DNA of 64,000 nucleotides from Bacteroides congonensis (GTDB taxonomy: Bacteria > Bacteroidota > Bacteroidia > Bacteroidales > Bacteroidaceae), in NCBI RefSeq assembly GCF_900130125.1, contig NZ_FQXY01000009.1, positions 1,031,760 through 1,095,759 of the forward strand, in the 5' to 3' direction. A program made the position numbers and the translations under genes. Below, piece after piece: positions 59,442-64,000 of the stretch. How positions within the stretch are numbered: position 1 is the stretch's first letter; each line of letters begins with the position of its first letter. The notes under the pieces were generated by a model. It saw only the letters and a list, made by a program, of their open reading frames with translations. It was not told where the DNA came from and did no database searches.

Positions 59442-61711
59442 TTAGGACGTTTTTCCGGTAAAATCGAATCTTCATTTTTATTACACATGCTGAAATCAAA
59501 CGACACAACAGCTTTTATGTCTGTGGACGAGCTTCCGATGAGTGCTTCAAACTTGCCCGGTTCTGCCACCCACTCGTGTCGTTCGTCATCAAAGTAACTC
59601 AAAGCCCCCTTATCAATCGTCAGCGTTACTGTCTTTTCTTCGCCCGGAGCCAGTTTTATTTTCTTAAAGCCTTTCAGTTCCTTTACCGGACGCGGCAGAG
59701 ATGATTTTTTATCACTAATGTAAAGCTGTACAACCTCCTGTCCTTCGCGCATTCCAGTGTTTTTCACACTGACAGAAAAGGAAATCTGCTCATCCGCCTT
59801 CATGATCTTTTTATCCGCCGACGGTTTGCCGTATGCAAAAGTGGTGTAACTCAGTCCGTGCCCGAAAGGAAACAAAGCGGGAATCTTCTTCGTATCATGC
59901 CAACGATATCCCACGAAAATATCTTCCTTATATTCTTCCTTCTCACCATCACCCGGATAACACAATTCGTCAAAAGCATGCGCACCGCAATCCGCAAGCC
60001 TGGCAGGAAAAGAAAACGGCAACTTGCCACTGGGATTCACAGCACCGCTCAACACATCCGCCAGTGAATATCCGCCCATAGAACCCAAATACCAGCCTTG
60101 CACAATGGCAGGCACTTTATTTATCCAAGGCATTTCCACCGCATTGCCACTCAGCAGCACCAATATCAGATTCCGATTGACAGTCTGCAACTCCTCTATC
60201 AATTCATCCTGTCCGAAAGGCAACCCATAACGAATCCGGTCACCCGCTTCACTATCCTGCTGATGGTTCTTATTCAGCCCGCCTACAAGTATCACTAAAT
60301 CCGATTCTTTAGCCATCGCCACTGCTTCAGCACGCAATGAATCCGTCACAGTCTGTGGTATTTCCTCCACATTGCCGTACATCGGTTTGCCTGCCGCATA
60401 TCCTTGTGTATAACGTATCTTATCCCCATACACGGCACGAAGCCCATCCAACGGAGAAGCCATATCCTTCACCTTCAATTCGGAAGAGCCGCCACCTTGG
60501 TTCAACGAACGTATTGCATTATCACCCACTACAAGAATACGTTTGTATTTCGATGCATCAATCGGTAACAACGGAGCCGATTTCTTTGCCACGGGAGCAT
60601 TCTTCAACAACACAATCCCCTCATTTCCAATCTCACGCGCCGACTGATAATGCTCTTCATTCGTTATCGCTCCATAAGGTTTCCGGCGATTCATCGCCGT
60701 ACGGAATATCAGACGAAGAATACGCGAAGCCTTGTCGTTTATATTTTCTTCTGCAATCTTCCCTTCTTTCAACATCTTCAGATAGGGATGGGCCAGATAA
60801 TAGTCGTTGTACGTAAAGACACTTTCCGAAGTCAGTCCGTTCGTATACGACCCCATCTCTATGTCCATTCCGTTCAAGGCAGCTTCATACGTATCGTGCA
60901 CACCTCCCCAATCACTCACCACCACACCGTCGAACTTCCAGTCCTCTTTCAATATCTTACGGAGCAGTGTTTCATTATGGCAAGCGTGCTGACCACGAAA
61001 CTTGTTATACGCTCCCATCACCGTCCATGCACCGCCTTGTTGTACAGCCATCTTAAAAGCAGGAAGATAGATTTCATGCAAGGCACGCTCGCTGAGATAC
61101 ACATCGATATAGTCGCGCCACAACTCCTGATTGTTCAGTGCATAGTGCTTGACACTTACCGCCACACCGTTTTTCTGCACTTCCTGTATATAAGGTACAC
61201 AGAGCGTACCTGCCAAATAAGGGTCTTCACCCATATATTCAAAGTTACGTCCATTCAGCGGAGTCCGGTAAATATTAACGCCCGGTCCTAATATCACATC
61301 TTTTTCCCGATAGCGTGCCTCCTCTCCCAATGCCTTGCCATATTTGGCGGCCATCTCAGGATTCCACGTAGCGGCAAGACAAGTGAGCGCCGGAAAAGCG
61401 GTAATGCTGTCATTCGTCCATTCCGCATAATGCCAATTATTCCAGTTCAATTCTGCCCGCACACCATGCGGTCCGTCACTCATCCACAACTCCGGAATGC
61501 CTAAGCGAAGCACGCCCGCACTGCTAAACTTGCTCTGTGCATGACATAGAGCGACTTTTTCTTCAAGAGCCATGCGACTCAGCGCATCCTTCACACGCTC
61601 TTCGACAGGTTTATCCTCATCCAGATATACCGGAAGCTGAGCATATACCGGCCTTACGACAAGTACGGACAAACACACCCATATTATCTTTATCTTAAGT
61701 TTCAATTTCAT
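59438..61711 (-). CDS. GH3 beta-glycosidase, secreted
   Basis: A 757-residue enzyme with a cleavable signal peptide (about 24 residues, ending VYA before QLPVYLDE). The catalytic GH3 motifs are KHYALNNQE and the nucleophile in GVVVSDWGGVHDTYEAALNG. A C-terminal sandwich and fibronectin-III domain follow (LADVLSGAVNPSGKLPFSFP, then KKIKLAPGEEKTVTLTIDK). It differs clearly from the downstream GH3 (different N-terminal sequence and no lipobox), so the two probably split linkages or locations between periplasm and membrane. It overlaps that gene by 4 bp and follows the beta-helix gene by 14 bp. Confidence 0.92.
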   Translation of the reverse strand: MKLKLKIKIIWVCLSVLVVRPVYAQLPVYLDEDKPVEERVKDALSRMALEEKVALCHAQSKFSSAGVLRLGIPELWMSDGPHGVRAELNWNNWHYAEWTNDSITAFPALTCLAATWNPEMAAKYGKALGEEARYREKDVILGPGVNIYRTPLNGRNFEYMGEDPYLAGTLCVPYIQEVQKNGVAVSVKHYALNNQELWRDYIDVYLSERALHEIYLPAFKMAVQQGGAWTVMGAYNKFRGQHACHNETLLRKILKEDWKFDGVVVSDWGGVHDTYEAALNGMDIEMGSYTNGLTSESVFTYNDYYLAHPYLKMLKEGKIAEENINDKASRILRLIFRTAMNRRKPYGAITNEEHYQSAREIGNEGIVLLKNAPVAKKSAPLLPIDASKYKRILVVGDNAIRSLNQGGGSSELKVKDMASPLDGLRAVYGDKIRYTQGYAAGKPMYGNVEEIPQTVTDSLRAEAVAMAKESDLVILVGGLNKNHQQDSEAGDRIRYGLPFGQDELIEELQTVNRNLILVLLSGNAVEMPWINKVPAIVQGWYLGSMGGYSLADVLSGAVNPSGKLPFSFPARLADCGAHAFDELCYPGDGEKEEYKEDIFVGYRWHDTKKIPALFPFGHGLSYTTFAYGKPSADKKIMKADEQISFSVSVKNTGMREGQEVVQLYISDKKSSLPRPVKELKGFKKIKLAPGEEKTVTLTIDKGALSYFDDERHEWVAEPGKFEALIGSSSTDIKAVVSFDFSMCNKNEDSILPEKRPK

Positions 61712-61725
61712 TTACAATAGAATTT

Positions 61726-63936
61726 CTATTTTATTTCAACATTTACATTTCCCTGTATTTCGACATCTCCTTCAGTTATCGCCTTTCCATTGTGAATGAT
61801 GTTTTCGAGAACTAAATTAGAAATCGTATTACGAGCATCCTCCGAACTGACAACAAGCTTATTCTTAAAACCAAAACGGTCATCAAACCGAATGTTTTTG
61901 AAAAGGATATTTTCCATCCGGCAACCTTCTTGGTGGGTGGTTGACTGAAATACATATATCGGACATCCACTCTCTGCGATTTTCATATTGTCGACCTGTA
62001 TATCACTGAACGTGATATTTTCAATCGGCATTGCCGTTCCTCCTTCCGACAAAGGTTCCTGCCCGACAGAAAGCATCGTTCCTGTTGATTCCAGCACAAT
62101 GCAATTCTTAATTTCGCAATCACGAATCGAATACATCCACTCCCCTTTAGTTCCTGCCTCCGGTCCTACCATGACACAACGAGCCAAATCGCACCACAAA
62201 AGGCAATTGTCAACTTGCACATGATTGGTATTCGCTTTCGCACCACCATAAAGCCCGAGGACTTTCAACGAGACACAGTCGTCATACGTACGGACAAAGC
62301 AGTCTTTCACTGTAGCCCCCGTACTACATGTCAGGTCGATACCGTCACCATTCAATATCCAGCAGATGATGTTTACATTATCAATCACCGCATCTTTCGT
62401 GCCATATAACGCCAATGTCCAGTTGGGCGAATCAATCAAAGTCACATCTTTTATCTTGAAATTATTTATCACTTTCGTATTATCGGCCACTCTAATCAGC
62501 CGTGCCCCTTCGGCATACAAACTGCCTGTATGCGGCAATTTCTCTCCGGAGATTATGCCGTTTCCGGCTATGGTTACATTATCTCCCGTCACCTCGATAC
62601 ATGTATAGAGCACAGCACCCTCATCGACATACAACGTCTGATTGTCCGTCAGCACCAATTTGCTGACTACATGTTCTCCCGGTCCGCAATAAATTACGTC
62701 TCCACTACTTTGAGCCGGTTTATCCTTGTCAGGACGTCCGCCCAGCAAGAACAAATTATGTTGCCTGTCTCCATCAAATTCTACCGATACTTTGCGTTTC
62801 TCATAACCGGGCAATGAGAACTCTATCATATTATCCGTGATTTTCTCTACCGGAATCTGATAAGAAGAAGGACGTACCTCCACTCCCTTAAATGCCGTTC
62901 CGCGTTTTTCCACACGTACTTTCACCGTACCTTCAAAAGGATTAATGACACGGGCATAACTCATTGTGTCTCGCAATTTCTTGGAGTTATTCCAGTCATT
63001 CCAAATCCTGTCGTGGTTCTTCGCATCCGAACAAAGCGCTTTGCGTACATCTATTGCCCGCCAGCGTCCGCCTTGTTCCACATATACATTATAGAAGGAA
63101 CTCGCGTTGATATATTCCTGTCCGTCAGCCCACATATTCATGAACGGATGTGAGCTGGAGATGGTCCGGTCGCTATCATACCGTGAAGTCTCGTAAGTCA
63201 TCACACTGGTTTTCAAGTCCACAATCAGTTTCACTTCATCCCCACTTTGGATAAAATGTTCCAGTTTGATACTTCCCTCACATGCGGTTCCATCGGTATA
63301 AGCAGCCGAATAAGAGAGCGTCCAATTCCCCTGCCCCAATATCGGGAACAAAGTAAACGAACCGCTATTCTGCCCTTTCGGAAGCGTTATTTCTTTTTTC
63401 TGCAAAGAACGGCGGCCTTCCGTTTTCAATGATGAGACATACAGCACATCCGTCATACCAGGTATCCGGAGCGTAAGGGATTCAAAGTCATCCGGTGCGT
63501 TCAGCACATTGACCATCAGTTGGGCTGTGACAGGTTCAAGCCTGACAACCGACTCATTTATCAATGATTTGCTGGCATATATCCGGGGGATTTCCCCGGA
63601 TATGTTTTTCACTGCCACATAATAACCCTCCGCATTACCTCCGGCAGCCCCCGGCGAAATCTCCAGATTCCCGTCAGTCTCATACGCCAAAATTGTTTTG
63701 TAAGTTCCGGCAGCCGTTATCTCCTGCAAACCGGCCTCATCTCCTGTCGTTTGAAAAGCAGTACAATTACTTTTGTCAAAAGCATAGAATACATGAGGCC
63801 ACGAAGCCACTTCCGTATTTACATTCTCATAACTAATATTTATACCAGTCAGTCCTTCATTCTCATTTCCACACGATGAAAGAGGTAGCATCAGGCAAGA
63901 CAGTAAGCCTATTATCAACATATTATTCTTATTCAT
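61726..63936 (-). CDS. Beta-helix glycoside hydrolase (GH28/GH49-like) lipoprotein with fimbrillin-like N-terminal domain
   Basis: A 736-residue lipoprotein (lipobox LSSC, Cys22). Residues about 30-250 look like a fimbrillin/Mfa-type beta-domain (LMVNVLNAPDDFESLTLRIPG, then FTLFPILGQGNWTLSY). A beta-sandwich with RPSSYQIPVEKITDNMIEFSL (about 300-410) is like the N-terminal part of GH49/GH28 relatives, and the rest is a parallel beta-helix. Catalytic-site acids are plausible at Asp531/Asp534 (NGDGID) and Asp552-Asp553 (YDDC); the GH28 G-H-G histidine is not seen. The position after SusD and before two GH3 genes suggests a surface endo-acting enzyme. The substrate is not assignable. Confidence 0.72.
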   Translation of the reverse strand: MNKNNMLIIGLLSCLMLPLSSCGNENEGLTGINISYENVNTEVASWPHVFYAFDKSNCTAFQTTGDEAGLQEITAAGTYKTILAYETDGNLEISPGAAGGNAEGYYVAVKNISGEIPRIYASKSLINESVVRLEPVTAQLMVNVLNAPDDFESLTLRIPGMTDVLYVSSLKTEGRRSLQKKEITLPKGQNSGSFTLFPILGQGNWTLSYSAAYTDGTACEGSIKLEHFIQSGDEVKLIVDLKTSVMTYETSRYDSDRTISSSHPFMNMWADGQEYINASSFYNVYVEQGGRWRAIDVRKALCSDAKNHDRIWNDWNNSKKLRDTMSYARVINPFEGTVKVRVEKRGTAFKGVEVRPSSYQIPVEKITDNMIEFSLPGYEKRKVSVEFDGDRQHNLFLLGGRPDKDKPAQSSGDVIYCGPGEHVVSKLVLTDNQTLYVDEGAVLYTCIEVTGDNVTIAGNGIISGEKLPHTGSLYAEGARLIRVADNTKVINNFKIKDVTLIDSPNWTLALYGTKDAVIDNVNIICWILNGDGIDLTCSTGATVKDCFVRTYDDCVSLKVLGLYGGAKANTNHVQVDNCLLWCDLARCVMVGPEAGTKGEWMYSIRDCEIKNCIVLESTGTMLSVGQEPLSEGGTAMPIENITFSDIQVDNMKIAESGCPIYVFQSTTHQEGCRMENILFKNIRFDDRFGFKNKLVVSSEDARNTISNLVLENIIHNGKAITEGDVEIQGNVNVEIK

Positions 63937-63949
63937 ACAATAACTACAT

Positions 63950-64000
63950 TTACCAATCTGTGTTCTGAATCAGATTTTCATTCCGATTCATTTCTCCGTT
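63950..64000 (-). CDS. SusD/RagB-like protein, C-terminal end only
   Basis: The minus-strand frame enters from the window edge and ends at TAA (complement 63950-63952). The last residues, NGEMNRNENLIQNTDW, have the form of SusD-family C-termini, which commonly end in an N-x-x-L-x-Q-N-x-x-W pattern. It is 13 bp from the beta-helix lipoprotein gene, consistent with a susCD-hydrolase order. Only 16 residues are available, so this rests on that motif and the context. Confidence 0.55.
   Translation of the reverse strand, partial: NGEMNRNENLIQNTDW

Overview
The window looks like a chromosome segment of a gut Bacteroides close to the B. thetaiotaomicron/ovatus/xylanisolvens group. The reasons are: about fifteen promoters of the Bacteroidetes type (a TTTG/TTGC-like -33 box, 19 bp, then TAnnTTTG); weak or absent Shine-Dalgarno sequences; a trpBEGDCFA operon; SusD-type, TonB-receptor and lipoprotein genes; and an hmuYRSTUV haem operon. 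I saw no tRNA, rRNA, CRISPR array, transposase or prophage gene. Codon use and base composition look even by eye, so this reads as stable chromosome rather than an island. Gene names rest on recognised motifs and family memory; no database search was run.

Layout. 1-4.3 kb: the end of a DASS/SLC13 permease, an orphan PAS histidine kinase, an iron-type alcohol dehydrogenase and a 46-residue membrane peptide. 4.4-11.2 kb: a complete tryptophan operon behind a leader peptide with three consecutive Trp codons and a strong attenuator. 11.4-15 kb: type I asparaginase and a large LruC/DUF4842 lipoprotein. 15.2-18.4 kb: a four-gene surface-polysaccharide cluster opened by a lone response regulator, followed by a candidate small RNA. 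18.9-20.3 kb: a LuxR regulator with a degenerate receiver, overlapping a hemerythrin gene. 20.4-23.9 kb: a one-domain PurH, flavodoxin, a DUF2023 protein and a DoxD-DoxA membrane protein.

25.5-34.9 kb: a seven-gene unit encoding two outer-membrane porin-like proteins, an imelysin lipoprotein, a di-haem DUF1111 lipoprotein, a mono-haem cytochrome lipoprotein, a Rid/chorismatase-like protein and a fused CcsB-CcsA haem lyase. It appears to be a self-contained envelope iron/electron-transfer module that carries its own cytochrome c maturation enzyme. 35-47 kb: a second copy of the candidate small RNA, an acyltransferase, a LuxR regulator, a GH20 hexosaminidase, a CDF metal exporter, an AAA/PD-(D/E)XK protein, a TonB receptor paired with a His-rich membrane protein, and an AspT-type transporter.

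47.3-57 kb: a haem-uptake operon (calycin lipoprotein, HmuY, HmuR, HmuS, HmuT, HmuU, HmuV). 57.1-64 kb: the distal part of a polysaccharide-utilisation locus on the minus strand, with a SusD C-terminus at the window edge, a beta-helix lipoprotein hydrolase and two GH3 beta-glucosidases.

The least expected observations are three. The imelysin/cytochrome unit and the hmu operon share a two-part upstream motif with identical spacing to the promoter. A 59-bp promoter-plus-leader element occurs twice and ends in hairpins with compensatory changes, which suggests an sRNA family. The imelysin/cytochrome/CcsBA unit as a whole has no function I can name.
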